This document shows positions 7,257 to 15,217 of a stretch of 22,545 bases of DNA, one piece after another (the first letter of the stretch is position 1; each line of letters opens with the position of its first letter). The translations under genes and the position numbers were made by a program. The notes under the pieces are model-generated. The model did no database searches. It was not told where the DNA came from and saw only the letters and a list, made by a program, of their open reading frames with translations. The stretch is from Comamonadaceae bacterium (GTDB taxonomy: Bacteria; Pseudomonadota; Gammaproteobacteria; Burkholderiales; Burkholderiaceae_C). Location of the stretch: contig CANGZO010000010.1 in assembly GCA_947458305.1 (NCBI GenBank), positions 1 to 22,545 of the forward strand, given 5' to 3'.

Positions 7257-10200
7257 TCAGTCGTAAACAATCCGCGCCTGGCCCTGGTCGGCTTGTGCCA
7301 TCCAGCTGGCCAGTGCTGCATCGGTCGGGAAAAATTTGGCCCCGTCGCCCAGCGCCAGTTCGGCGCGAGCACCCAGCGCCTCATGGCGCCGCTCCAGCAC
7401 CAAACGGACCGGCAAGCCGCGCACCAAGTCGCCAAGCTCGGTTTGTTCGCGCTGGGCCGGAAACTCTCTGACCAAGCGGGCAATGTCGGGCGCACGGCCA
7501 TTGACCGCCACGCGCAGGTACTTGCCATAACGGCAGCGGGCGGCGCCCAAGTCCATGATCTGCTCGATCTTGAGACGGAAACCACCCGAAAAACGGTCGG
7601 CCTGCATCTTGGCCGTGACGATGATGAGCTCGTCGTCTTTGAGTAAGTGCTTGGCCGAGTTGATCAGGCTTTCGTCGGCCGTGGCCTCCATGACGCCCGA
7701 TTTGTCGTCAAGCTTGAAGATCGCCACCTTGCCGCGCTGGCCGTTGATGATGCGCAGGTCGCTTACGATGCCCGCCAAGACCATGGATTCGCGGCTGTCG
7801 ATCAGGTCGTCTATCTTGCGACCCGCAAACTGGCGCACCTCACGCTCGACCGCATCAAACAAATGGCCAGACAAGAAAAAGCCCACAGCCGTTTTTTCGA
7901 GCAGCAGACGTTCCTTGATACCCCAGGGCATGACCTCGACCAACTCGGGCTCTTGGGTGCTGGAGCCATGGGAGTCGTCGCCCAGCATGTCAAACAGGCC
8001 GCCTTGGTTGGCGTTGGCCGTGGTGGCATTAGAGAATTCAAACGCACGGTCGATGCTGGCCGATAAGGCGGCGCGGTTCATGTGCAGCGAGTCAAAGGCC
8101 CCCGCCTTGATGAGCGCATCCACCGTGCGCTTGTTGATGCGGGTGCGGTCGACGCGCACGGCAAAGTCAAACAAACTCTTGAAGGGACCACCCTCGTTGC
8201 GGGCCGCCACGATGGCATCAATCGCTTGCTGGCCGGTGCCCTTGATGGCCCCGAGGCCGTAGCGGATGATCTTGTCGGTCACCGGCTCAAAGCGGTGCGT
8301 GCCCCGGTTCACGTCAGGCGGGTCAAATCGGATACCGAATTTCAGCGCGTCTTCGTAAAGCACCTTGAGTTTGTCGGTGTCGTCCATTTCCACCGTCATG
8401 TTGGCACAGAAGAACTCGGCGGTGTAATGCACCTTGAGCCAGCCCGTGTGGTACGCCAGCAATGAATAAGCGGCGGCGTGCGACTTGTTGAAGCCGTAGC
8501 CCGCAAACTTTTCCATCAGGTCAAAAACTTCGTCGGCCTTGTCCTGCGCAATGCCGTGGGTGGTCAAAGCGCCCGCTCGGAACTTCTCGCGGTGCTCGGC
8601 CATTTCTTCGGCCTTTTTCTTGCCCATGGCGCGGCGCAGCAAGTCGGCGCCGCCCAGCGAGTAACCGCCCAAGATCTGCGCCGTCTGCATCACCTGCTCT
8701 TGGTAAACCATGATGCCGTAGGTCTCACTCAGCATTTGGGCCACCGCTGGGTGCGGGTACTCCACCTGCTCACGGCCGTGCTTTCGGGCCACAAAACTGG
8801 GAATCAGGTCCATGGGGCCCGGGCGGTACAAAGCGTTCAGGGCAATCAGGTCTTCCAGGCGGCTGGGGCGCGCATCGCGCAGCATGCCCTGCATGCCGCG
8901 GCTTTCAAACTGGAACACCGCTTCGGTCTTGCCGTCAGCGAACAGTTTGTAGGTCGGCGCATCGTCGAGCGGGATGTTTTCAAAGGCAAAGTTCTCTTGG
9001 CCTTTGTGCCTCTTCATGATGAACTCGCGGGCGATCTCCAAAATGGTCAGCGTGGCCAGGCCCAAAAAGTCGAATTTGACGAGACCCGCGGCCTCCACGT
9101 CGTCCTTGTCGTATTGGCTGACGGCCGATTCACTGCCCGGCTGCTGGTACAAAGGACAAAAATCGGTCAGCTTGCCAGGCGCGATCAACACGCCCCCGGC
9201 GTGCATGCCCACATTGCGGGTCATGCCTTCAAGCTTTTGCGCCATCTCGATGAGCGTCTTCACATCCTCTTCGCGCTCAATACGCTCAGCCAGGATGGGC
9301 TCCATCGCAATGGCGTAGTTGTTTTTGTCACCTTCCTTCGGCGTGGCGGGCGGGTATTGCAGCGTGACCGACATGCCCGGCTTGTTGGGGATGAGTTTGC
9401 TGATGCCGTCGCAAAAGGTGTAGCTCATGTCCAGCACGCGACCCACATCGCGAATGGCCGCGCGCGCAGCCATGGTGCCAAAGGTCACGATCTGGCTAAC
9501 GGCCTCGCGACCATACTTGTCCTTCACATAGTCGATCACCCGGTCGCGGTTGCCCTGACAAAAGTCGATGTCGAAGTCGGGCATGGACACCCGCTCGGGG
9601 TTCAAAAAGCGCTCAAACAGCAGGTTGTACTGCAGGGGGTCCAGGTCGGTGATCTTGAGTGCATAAGCCACCAGCGAGCCCGCACCCGAACCCCGGCCGG
9701 GGCCCACAGGGCAACCATTGGCCTTGGCCCACTGAATAAAGTCACCCACGATCAAGAAGTAGCCCGGAAAGCCCATCTTCAAAATGGTGTTCAGCTCGAA
9801 CTCCAGCCGCTCCACATAGCGAGGACGCTCCTCGTTGCGTTTGTCTTGCACCGGGTACAGATGAAGCAAGCGTGCCTCAAGACCTTCAAAAGACACATGC
9901 CGGAAATAGTCTTCGACCGACATGACCACACCGTTCACAGGCGGGATCGGAAAGTCTGGCAACTGGGGCTTACCCAACACCAAACTCAGGTTGCAGCGCT
10001 TGGCGATCTCCAGGGTGTTGGCGATCGCGCTGGGCACATCGGCAAACAAGGCACACATGTCCGCTGCCGATTTGAAATACTGCTCGCGGGTGAAACGCCG
10101 AACCCGACGGGGATTGGCCAAAATTTCGCCCTCTGAGATGCAAACCCGCGCTTCGTGGGCTTCGTAATCTTCAGGGCCGTGAAACTGCACGGGGTGCGTG

Positions 10201-10784
10201 GCCACCACAGGCAAACCCAAGCGAGCGGCCAGCGCCACTGCACCCGCCACCTGCGGCTCGTCTTCGGGCCGGCCTGCGCGTTGCAGTTCCAGGTAAAACC
10301 GGTGCGGGAAGATCGAGCCCAGCTGCAGCGCCACATCGGCGGCCTTGTGGGTGTCGCCCTGCACGATGGCCTGGCCCACCGGACCGGATTGCGCGCCTGA
10401 GAGCAAAATCAAACCGTTCGACAATTCCTGGAGCCAAGCCAGCTTGACCACAGCCACGCCTTTGACGATGTTTTGCGTCCAGGCACGGGCCAGCAGCTCG
10501 CACAGGTTCAGATAGCCGGGGTGGTTTTGCACCAACAAAACGACGCGGCTGATGGCCCCGGCGTCGCCCCCCAGGCCTTCTAAGTTGATTTCGGCGCCAA
10601 TGATGGGCTTGACGCCTTTGCCGCGCCCCTCTTTGTAAAACTTGACCGTGCCAAACAGGTTGTTCAGGTCGGTGATGGCCAGTGCTGGCTGGGCGTCCTG
10701 AGCGGCCATCTTGACCACATCGTCGATGCGACAAGTGGAATCAACGACAGAAAATTCGGAATGGAGGCGCAGGTGAACAAACAT
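7257..10784 (-). CDS. dnaE: DNA polymerase III subunit alpha
   Basis: This is the replicative polymerase catalytic subunit, 1175 residues and close to the usual proteobacterial length of about 1160. The N-terminus MFVHLRLHSEFSVVD is the PHP domain with its His pair. The palm carries PVGPGRGSGAGSLVAYALK and the catalytic PDFDIDF near residue 405, with a third Asp probably in VKFDFLGLATL. The fingers and thumb show YRPGPMDLIPSF, GIMVYQEQVMQ and FAGYGFNKSHAAAYSLLAY. The C-terminal part has the helix-hairpin-helix and OB-fold region (VLAGIVSDLR). The start is set by homology: ATG at 10782-10784, 27 bases inside the open frame. It lacks a clear ribosome-binding site but has a TACAAT box 8 bases before it. 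DUF599 lies upstream on the same strand, 85 bases away. Confidence 0.97.
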   Translation of the reverse strand: MFVHLRLHSEFSVVDSTCRIDDVVKMAAQDAQPALAITDLNNLFGTVKFYKEGRGKGVKPIIGAEINLEGLGGDAGAISRVVLLVQNHPGYLNLCELLARAWTQNIVKGVAVVKLAWLQELSNGLILLSGAQSGPVGQAIVQGDTHKAADVALQLGSIFPHRFYLELQRAGRPEDEPQVAGAVALAARLGLPVVATHPVQFHGPEDYEAHEARVCISEGEILANPRRVRRFTREQYFKSAADMCALFADVPSAIANTLEIAKRCNLSLVLGKPQLPDFPIPPVNGVVMSVEDYFRHVSFEGLEARLLHLYPVQDKRNEERPRYVERLEFELNTILKMGFPGYFLIVGDFIQWAKANGCPVGPGRGSGAGSLVAYALKITDLDPLQYNLLFERFLNPERVSMPDFDIDFCQGNRDRVIDYVKDKYGREAVSQIVTFGTMAARAAIRDVGRVLDMSYTFCDGISKLIPNKPGMSVTLQYPPATPKEGDKNNYAIAMEPILAERIEREEDVKTLIEMAQKLEGMTRNVGMHAGGVLIAPGKLTDFCPLYQQPGSESAVSQYDKDDVEAAGLVKFDFLGLATLTILEIAREFIMKRHKGQENFAFENIPLDDAPTYKLFADGKTEAVFQFESRGMQGMLRDARPSRLEDLIALNALYRPGPMDLIPSFVARKHGREQVEYPHPAVAQMLSETYGIMVYQEQVMQTAQILGGYSLGGADLLRRAMGKKKAEEMAEHREKFRAGALTTHGIAQDKADEVFDLMEKFAGYGFNKSHAAAYSLLAYHTGWLKVHYTAEFFCANMTVEMDDTDKLKVLYEDALKFGIRFDPPDVNRGTHRFEPVTDKIIRYGLGAIKGTGQQAIDAIVAARNEGGPFKSLFDFAVRVDRTRINKRTVDALIKAGAFDSLHMNRAALSASIDRAFEFSNATTANANQGGLFDMLGDDSHGSSTQEPELVEVMPWGIKERLLLEKTAVGFFLSGHLFDAVEREVRQFAGRKIDDLIDSRESMVLAGIVSDLRIINGQRGKVAIFKLDDKSGVMEATADESLINSAKHLLKDDELIIVTAKMQADRFSGGFRLKIEQIMDLGAARCRYGKYLRVAVNGRAPDIARLVREFPAQREQTELGDLVRGLPVRLVLERRHEALGARAELALGDGAKFFPTDAALASWMAQADQGQARIVYD

Positions 10785-10792
10785 AGCCGACC

Positions 10793-10824
10793 ATTGTAGA
10801 AGCTCACCCAAGTGGACTTGGGTG
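10793..10824 (-). promoter_or_regulatory. Perfect dyad and candidate -10 box upstream of dnaE
   Basis: CACCCAAGT (10805-10813) and ACTTGGGTG (10816-10824) are perfect inverted copies separated by GG. Read on the minus strand, the dyad is followed by TACAAT (10793-10798) and then, 8 bases later, the dnaE ATG. The dyad therefore covers the spacer and -35 area of a possible dnaE promoter that has no good -35 of its own. As RNA it would fold into an 8-bp stem with a 4-base loop, but no U-run follows, so it is not a typical terminator for the upstream gene. Confidence 0.5.
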
Positions 10825-10869
10825 CGACGGGTGCGAGGGACGAACTGGTGCTGTCTTTGGTATGCGAGA

Positions 10870-11565
10870 TCAGTCGCGCAGCACCTGCAAGACCTCCGAG
10901 CGAAACTCGCGTCCGTACAAAATCAGCACCACCAGCGCCGTGGCCAAGACCAGCGCCAGCGGCGAAAAGAACCAGGCCATGGCGGCAAAAGAGAAGTAAT
11001 AGGCCCGCAGACCATCGTTGAAGGTCTCGGCGGCCGCACTGACCAGATTGCCCGCCCGCTGGGCATAGTGATGCCGGTCATATTCCCCACTGGCAAAGGA
11101 CTCTGGGGGCGGCATGCCACCGATGGCCAGGGCCACAAAGGTGTACTGCCTCATGGACCACGAAAAGCGAAAGAAGGCATACACAAAAATGCCCACCAGC
11201 ACCAAGATTTTGAGCTCGAACACCAGCAAGGGCGTGGGCTGCGCAAAAGGAATCTCGCCCACCAACTCGGCCGCTTTGTTGGTGGTGCCCAACAGCGCAA
11301 ACAAGCCACCGATGATGATGATGCTGGTGGATGAGAAAAACGCGGGGGTTTGAGACAAGTTCTGGGTGATCAGGCCATCGAGCATGCGGGGATCACGCGC
11401 CGTGGCCTGCAGCATCCAGCTTTGCCGGTAGGTGTTGGTGGTGGCGATCAAGGTTTTGTCCAACTTGCCACGGATTCGTGCAAACCAGGCATAGCCCACC
11501 CACAAACCAAAAAAAGAAAACAGTGCCAGCCAATCGGCCCAAGGCAGCATGGAGATGATTTTCAT
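10870..11565 (-). CDS. DUF599-type multi-pass membrane protein
   Basis: The 231-residue protein has about four hydrophobic segments: near the N-terminus (WLALFSFFGLWVGYAWF), at about 80-95 (SIIIIGGLFALLG), at about 110-130 (VFELKILVLVGIFVYAFF), and at the C-terminus (SPLALVLATALVVLILYGREF). The pattern, with TNTYRQSWM after the first segment and FRFSWSMRQY in the middle, resembles the DUF599 family of uncharacterised inner-membrane proteins. That family identity is from memory and not checked. The start at 11563-11565 has an AGGA site on the minus strand (11573-11576). It is separated from the flavodoxin gene by a terminator and lies 85 bases upstream of dnaE. Function is unknown. Confidence 0.8.
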   Translation of the reverse strand: MKIISMLPWADWLALFSFFGLWVGYAWFARIRGKLDKTLIATTNTYRQSWMLQATARDPRMLDGLITQNLSQTPAFFSSTSIIIIGGLFALLGTTNKAAELVGEIPFAQPTPLLVFELKILVLVGIFVYAFFRFSWSMRQYTFVALAIGGMPPPESFASGEYDRHHYAQRAGNLVSAAAETFNDGLRAYYFSFAAMAWFFSPLALVLATALVVLILYGREFRSEVLQVLRD

Positions 11566-11618
11566 GGCTGCATCCTAGCAACTGTCTCAGCGGGCTGACT
11601 GCCTTGGGGCGTTATCGA

Positions 11619-11656
11619 ACAAAAAAAGCCAGGGCAACTTGGATCGCTCTGGCTTT
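11619..11656 (-). terminator. Rho-independent terminator after the flavodoxin gene
   Basis: The arms AAAAGCCAGGGC and GCTCTGGCTTTT pair over 12 positions with one G-U wobble, around a loop of about 10 bases. On the minus strand the stem is followed by a run of seven T. It lies about 65 bases beyond the end of the flavodoxin gene and before the DUF599 gene. On the plus strand the T-run is shorter and no plus-strand gene ends nearby, so minus-strand use is more likely. Confidence 0.85.
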
Positions 11657-11718
11657 TGGCGTGGTTTTATGGCCTGGGTATTCGCCTGAGGATCACCCAC
11701 AGTGATCCCCCAAACACA

Positions 11719-12252
11719 TCAACCCCGCAGCTTGGCCGCCACGGCAGCCACACGCTCACCATAGGCTTTGGCGGTGTCCAAGTCGCCCTGGGGAATGTCC
11801 TCGGCTGGGCTGGTGGGCCCCACTTGCGCCATCAGGCCGGAGTTGGAGCCGATGCGGTTGATGGTGCCGTCGTTCATGGCGGGCTGGCCCACCCAAATCA
11901 TGCCTTGCTGCATGGCCAGGGTGATGAAGTACTGAATGGTGGACAGCTTGTCGCCGCTGGGGCTGGCCGAAATGGTGAAGCCGCCTGCGACCTTGTCCTT
12001 CCAAGCACTGCTGAACCAACGCTTGGACGTGGCATCGGCAAACTTCTTGAACTGCCACGACGCCATGCCCATGTAAGTGGGCGAGCCAAAGATAATGGCA
12101 TCGGCCGCGTCCAAAGCCGTCCAATCGGCGTCGGTGATGTTGCCGTCAGCGTCGATCGCGATCACTTGCGCGTTCGCGCCTTGGGCCACAAATTGGGCGA
12201 CGCGCTGGGTGTGGCCGTAGCCAGAGTGGTAAACAACAACGGTTTTTGCCAT
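11719..12252 (-). CDS. Flavodoxin / NAD(P)H:quinone oxidoreductase-like protein (WrbA family relative)
   Basis: The 177-residue protein has a flavodoxin fold. The N-terminal strand and FMN-phosphate loop are VVVYHSGYGHTQRVAQFV. The second flavin loop is AIIFGSPTYMGMASWQFKKF, and GGFTISASPSGDK follows. Such proteins bind FMN and pass two electrons from NAD(P)H to quinones or other oxidants, a protective reaction. WrbA proper is about 190-200 residues and has a different signature, so I leave the symbol open. ATG at 12250-12252 has an AGGAG site 8 bases upstream (12261-12265, minus strand). It follows the pirin gene by 38 bases and is probably co-transcribed with it, ending at the terminator near 11640. 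Confidence 0.88.
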   Translation of the reverse strand: MAKTVVVYHSGYGHTQRVAQFVAQGANAQVIAIDADGNITDADWTALDAADAIIFGSPTYMGMASWQFKKFADATSKRWFSSAWKDKVAGGFTISASPSGDKLSTIQYFITLAMQQGMIWVGQPAMNDGTINRIGSNSGLMAQVGPTSPAEDIPQGDLDTAKAYGERVAAVAAKLRG

Positions 12253-12290
12253 GAGAAAAGCTCCTGAAGAAAAGTCAGAGGGTTAAAAAA

Positions 12291-13004
12291 TCAAGCGGTC
12301 AAGTCGAACACCAGGACTTCAGCGTCCTGGCCTTCGCTCAAGGCCAAAGAAGACTCGGCCTGCAGCATGGCTGCATCACCTGCAACCAGCGCATGGCCAT
12401 TGACCTGCAGCGCACCGCGCACCAAAAAAACATAAGCCTTGCGCGCCGGGTTCAGGAGCAACACCGCACTTTCCGAACCGTGGAACAGGCCTGCGTACAT
12501 GCGGGCATCGGCATGGATGTCAACCGTGTGAGTGGCCGCTTGGGCATCCTTTGGGGGTGCAGCCACCAAGGCCAGTTGCCCACGCTTGGCGCTTTCGGGC
12601 ACGGTTTTTTGCTCATAACCCGGGTCAATGCCCGTCACATTGGGCTCGATCCAGATTTGCAAAAAGTGCGTTTGTTCACCTTGAGCGTGGTTGAACTCGC
12701 TGTGACGCACGCCGCTGCCCGCGCTCATGCGCTGCACATCACCGGGGGGAATGCCCTTGACATTGCCCATGCTGTCTTGGTGGGCCAAATTGCCCGACAG
12801 CACGTAGCTGATGATCTCCATGTCGCGGTGACCGTGCGTGCCAAAGCCGGTGCCGGGGTCAATGCGGTCTTCGTTGATGACCCGCAAGTTGCCAAAGCCC
12901 ATGTGGGCCGGGTCAAAGTAGTTGGCAAAAGAAAAGCTGTGAAACGACTTGAGCCAGCCGTGGTCGGCGTAGCCACGTTCGGCGGATTTGCGCAGGGTCA
13001 GCAT
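12291..13004 (-). CDS. Pirin family protein (YhhW-like bicupin)
   Basis: Pirins are iron-binding bicupins; bacterial members such as YhhW have quercetin 2,3-dioxygenase activity in vitro, and their natural role is often unclear. The 237-residue protein shows the pirin N-terminal features FHSFSFANYFDPAHMGFGNL and GFGTHGHRDMEIISYVLSG. Later comes VQRMSAGSGVRHSEFN. The two His of THGH, the His of VRHSE and the Glu two residues later are the expected iron ligands (about 57-105). The C-terminal cupin is present (LVRGALQVNGHAL). The ATG at 13002-13004 has an AAGGA site 7 bases upstream (13012-13016). It diverges from the LysR gene and leads the flavodoxin gene, suggesting a redox or aromatic-stress operon under LysR control. 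Confidence 0.92.
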   Translation of the reverse strand: MLTLRKSAERGYADHGWLKSFHSFSFANYFDPAHMGFGNLRVINEDRIDPGTGFGTHGHRDMEIISYVLSGNLAHQDSMGNVKGIPPGDVQRMSAGSGVRHSEFNHAQGEQTHFLQIWIEPNVTGIDPGYEQKTVPESAKRGQLALVAAPPKDAQAATHTVDIHADARMYAGLFHGSESAVLLLNPARKAYVFLVRGALQVNGHALVAGDAAMLQAESSLALSEGQDAEVLVFDLTA

Positions 13005-13134
13005 GGGGGTGTCCTTTTCAAATGACCTAGGCTTGCTTTTTGGTCATGCCTGAACTTTAGCCCCGCCACCCCCTTGGAAGCTTGCCGCCATTTGCTGGCA
13101 TCATTCAAACCAATTGAATGATGAAGCAACCACC
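13005..13134. promoter_or_regulatory. Divergent pirin/LysR control region with LysR-type dyad
   Basis: CATCATTCAA (13099-13108) and TTGAATGATG (13114-13123) form a perfect 10-bp inverted repeat with a 5-base spacer. It contains the LysR-box pattern T-N11-A (T13105, A13117) within a palindromic ATTCAA-N5-TTGAAT. The dyad ends 11 bases before the LysR ATG and about 95 bases before the pirin start. This is the usual position for a regulator repressing itself and activating the divergent gene. A second, weaker repeat (ATGACC 13022-13027, GGTCAT 13042-13047) lies in the pirin leader. ACTTTA at 13054-13059 (TAAAGT on the minus strand) could be a pirin -10 box. Confidence 0.75.
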
Positions 13135-14073
13135 ATGCAAACACCTCGCGACTGGCTGACCCCCGAAACCTTGCTCATGCTGCAGACCATTGAGCAAAAA
13201 GGCAGCTTTGCAGCCGCTGCCCGCGCCATGAACCTGGTGCCCAGCGCCCTGACTTACCGGGTGCGCCAACTCGAAGACGCGCTCGATGTGCTGCTGTTTG
13301 ACCGCAGCGCCCGCCAGGCCGTGCCCACCGCCGCAGGCCACGAATTGATGCGCGAAGCCCGACGCTTGCTCGACGACATGGACGCCGTGGCCAACCGCGT
13401 GCGCCGCGTGGCCACCGGCTGGGAGGCGGTGTTCACGGTGGCGGTAGACAGCATCGTCTCGCGCAGCGTGGTGATGGATGTGTGCGCCAGCTTTTTGGCG
13501 CTGGGAGCACCCACCCGGTTGCGACTGCGCTACGAAACTCTCTCGGGCACGTTGGACGCGCTCACTTCGGGGCAGGCCGATTTGGCCTTGGGCGTGGTGT
13601 TGGAGCCGGGTCTTCAAAACGACATTCGGCACGCCGCGCTGGGGGAGATGGCCTTTGTCTACGCCGTGGCCGCTCACCACCCGCTGGCCGCTGCGGCCGA
13701 GACGCTGACTGATGTCATGCTGGCGCAACACCGCGCTGTGGCCGTGGCCGACTCGGTCAGCCGGGGCGCTGGTCTGACCATCGGCCTGCAAGGCGGGCAA
13801 GACGTGTTCACCGTGCCCGACATGCACAGCAAGCTCGAAGCGCAATTGCGCGGCTTGGGCGGCGGATTTTTGCCCGAATCATTGGCCCGGCCCTACATCG
13901 ACCAAGGCCTGCTGGTGGCCAAGCAAGTCCACACGCCCCGGACCAACACCTGCCATTACGCTTGGCGCGACACCCGCCAAGCCCCTGCTGGGCAGGCCCT
14001 GAAATGGTGGCTTCACCAACTTGACCATCAGGCCACACGTGTAGCCTTGCTGCGTCTTCAGCACCGTGTGTGA
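13135..14073 (+). CDS. LysR-family transcriptional regulator
   Basis: The 312-residue protein has an N-terminal winged helix-turn-helix at about 8-66. It reads LLMLQTIEQKGSFAAAARAM, then NLVPSALTYRVRQLEDALDV and LLFDRSARQAVPTAAGHELM. A linker helix and a LysR substrate-binding domain follow (about 90-300), with YETLSGTLDALTSGQADLALGVV and GGGFLPESLARPYI. I chose ATG 13135; the frame extends to a TTG at 13114 that lies inside the dyad and is a less likely start. The ligand cannot be predicted. Its position opposite the pirin-flavodoxin pair, with a LysR-type dyad between, suggests control of those genes and of itself. The FAD oxidoreductase gene follows after 77 bases and may also be a target. 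Confidence 0.93.
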   Translation: MQTPRDWLTPETLLMLQTIEQKGSFAAAARAMNLVPSALTYRVRQLEDALDVLLFDRSARQAVPTAAGHELMREARRLLDDMDAVANRVRRVATGWEAVFTVAVDSIVSRSVVMDVCASFLALGAPTRLRLRYETLSGTLDALTSGQADLALGVVLEPGLQNDIRHAALGEMAFVYAVAAHHPLAAAAETLTDVMLAQHRAVAVADSVSRGAGLTIGLQGGQDVFTVPDMHSKLEAQLRGLGGGFLPESLARPYIDQGLLVAKQVHTPRTNTCHYAWRDTRQAPAGQALKWWLHQLDHQATRVALLRLQHRV

Positions 14074-14150
14074 AAACGTCCTGATCCTCAGGCATCGGGA
14101 ATAACCCACCCGGGCAGTTTCTGGTCCCTTTTCTCAGCTAAAGTGAACCC

Positions 14151-15197
14151 ATGACCACACAACACATCGCCATCATCGGTGTCGGCATGGCCGGCGTCAC
14201 TTGCGCTCGAACTTTGCGCCAAGCGGGACACAACGTCACCCTGTTTGAAAAAAGCCGAGGCCTCGGGGGACGCATGTCCACACGCGCCAGTGCGTTTGGC
14301 AGCTTTGACCACGGAGCGCAGTACTTCACCGTGCGCGACCCGCGCTTTGAACTGGCCATTGGCACGGCCCCGGGCGTGTGCAAACCCTGGAGCGCCAATG
14401 CCGTGCGCGTACTCGACCCCAATGGGCGTGTCATTGAAGCCGGCTTGCCCGGCGGCGAGCGCCACTGGGTCGCAGCGCCTGGCATGAACGCTTTGGTCAA
14501 GGCTTGGGCGACGCCTTTGGTCGAAGACGGCAATGTGCAACTGCAAACCCGGGTGACCCAAATCATGGTCGACCCACTGCGGAAAAACGGCTGGCAGCTG
14601 CAAACCGAAACAGAGGACGGCGGACAACATGTTTTCGCTGGCTTTGACAAAGTCATCTTGGCCATTCCACCCGAACAAGCCAAAGTCTTGCTCAAGGCTT
14701 CGGGCCTGAGCGACCTGACCCAGCCTTTGGACACGGTGCAGGTGGACCCTTGCTGGACCTTGATGCTGGCCTACCCCCAAGCGGTGCAACCCGGCCTGAT
14801 CACCATCGGCCCACAATGGAATGCCGCCCGCAGCACCCACCACCGCATTGCCTGGATGGCCCGCGAGTCGTCCAAACCTGCCCGCGAGCGCATCGAGCGC
14901 TGGACCGTGCAGGCCAGCGCCCCTTGGTCTGCCGAGCATGTGAACGACAGCCCCGAACGCGTCAAAGGCAAGCTGATCAAGGCCTTTGCCGAGATCTCAG
15001 GCATCCGCGTCACCCCTGCCCACGCCGAAGTCCACCGCTGGTTGTACGCCAAAACCGCCCAGCCTTTGGGACACAGCTTTTTGTGGTCCAAAGAGCAAGG
15101 CATCGGCCTGTGCGGCGACTGGTGTTTGGGCCACCGGGTCGAAGACGCCTTCGTCTCGGGCCTGGAGCTGGCCTTGGCGGTGCTCAAAAAGCGCTGA
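14151..15197 (+). CDS. FAD-dependent oxidoreductase (renalase/amine-oxidase-like)
   Basis: The 348-residue protein starts with a Rossmann dinucleotide-binding motif, IAIIGVGMAGVTCARTLRQA. FEKSRGLGGRMSTR follows, the pattern of renalase-like and amine-oxidase-like flavoproteins. Next comes FDHGAQYFTVRDPRF, a common segment of that group. Near the C-terminus GIGLCGDWCLGHRVEDAFVSG is the second FAD-contacting region. It probably oxidises a small amine, NAD(P)H isomer or related substrate in the cytoplasm; the substrate is not readable. No Shine-Dalgarno is visible. TAAAGT at 14139-14144 lies 6 bases before the ATG, so the message could start at or near the start codon. It follows LysR in the same direction, 20 bases before gluQRS. 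Confidence 0.87.
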   Translation: MTTQHIAIIGVGMAGVTCARTLRQAGHNVTLFEKSRGLGGRMSTRASAFGSFDHGAQYFTVRDPRFELAIGTAPGVCKPWSANAVRVLDPNGRVIEAGLPGGERHWVAAPGMNALVKAWATPLVEDGNVQLQTRVTQIMVDPLRKNGWQLQTETEDGGQHVFAGFDKVILAIPPEQAKVLLKASGLSDLTQPLDTVQVDPCWTLMLAYPQAVQPGLITIGPQWNAARSTHHRIAWMARESSKPARERIERWTVQASAPWSAEHVNDSPERVKGKLIKAFAEISGIRVTPAHAEVHRWLYAKTAQPLGHSFLWSKEQGIGLCGDWCLGHRVEDAFVSGLELALAVLKKR

Positions 15198-15217
15198 TCA
15201 CTTGACTCTGACCCCGC

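Noticed and set aside
8478..10136. 552-residue plus-strand open frame inside the dnaE region
   Set aside because: It is fully antisense to dnaE, has no recognisable motif and an His/Gln/Val-rich composition typical of GC-rich shadow frames.
14074..14150. Hairpin CCTGA-TCC-TCAGG (14080-14092) as a terminator of the LysR gene
   Set aside because: Only five pairs with a 3-base loop, and no T-run follows.
14088..14939. 283-residue minus-strand open frame opposite the FAD oxidoreductase
   Set aside because: It is a shadow of the plus-strand gene, which has the Rossmann motif and family segments.
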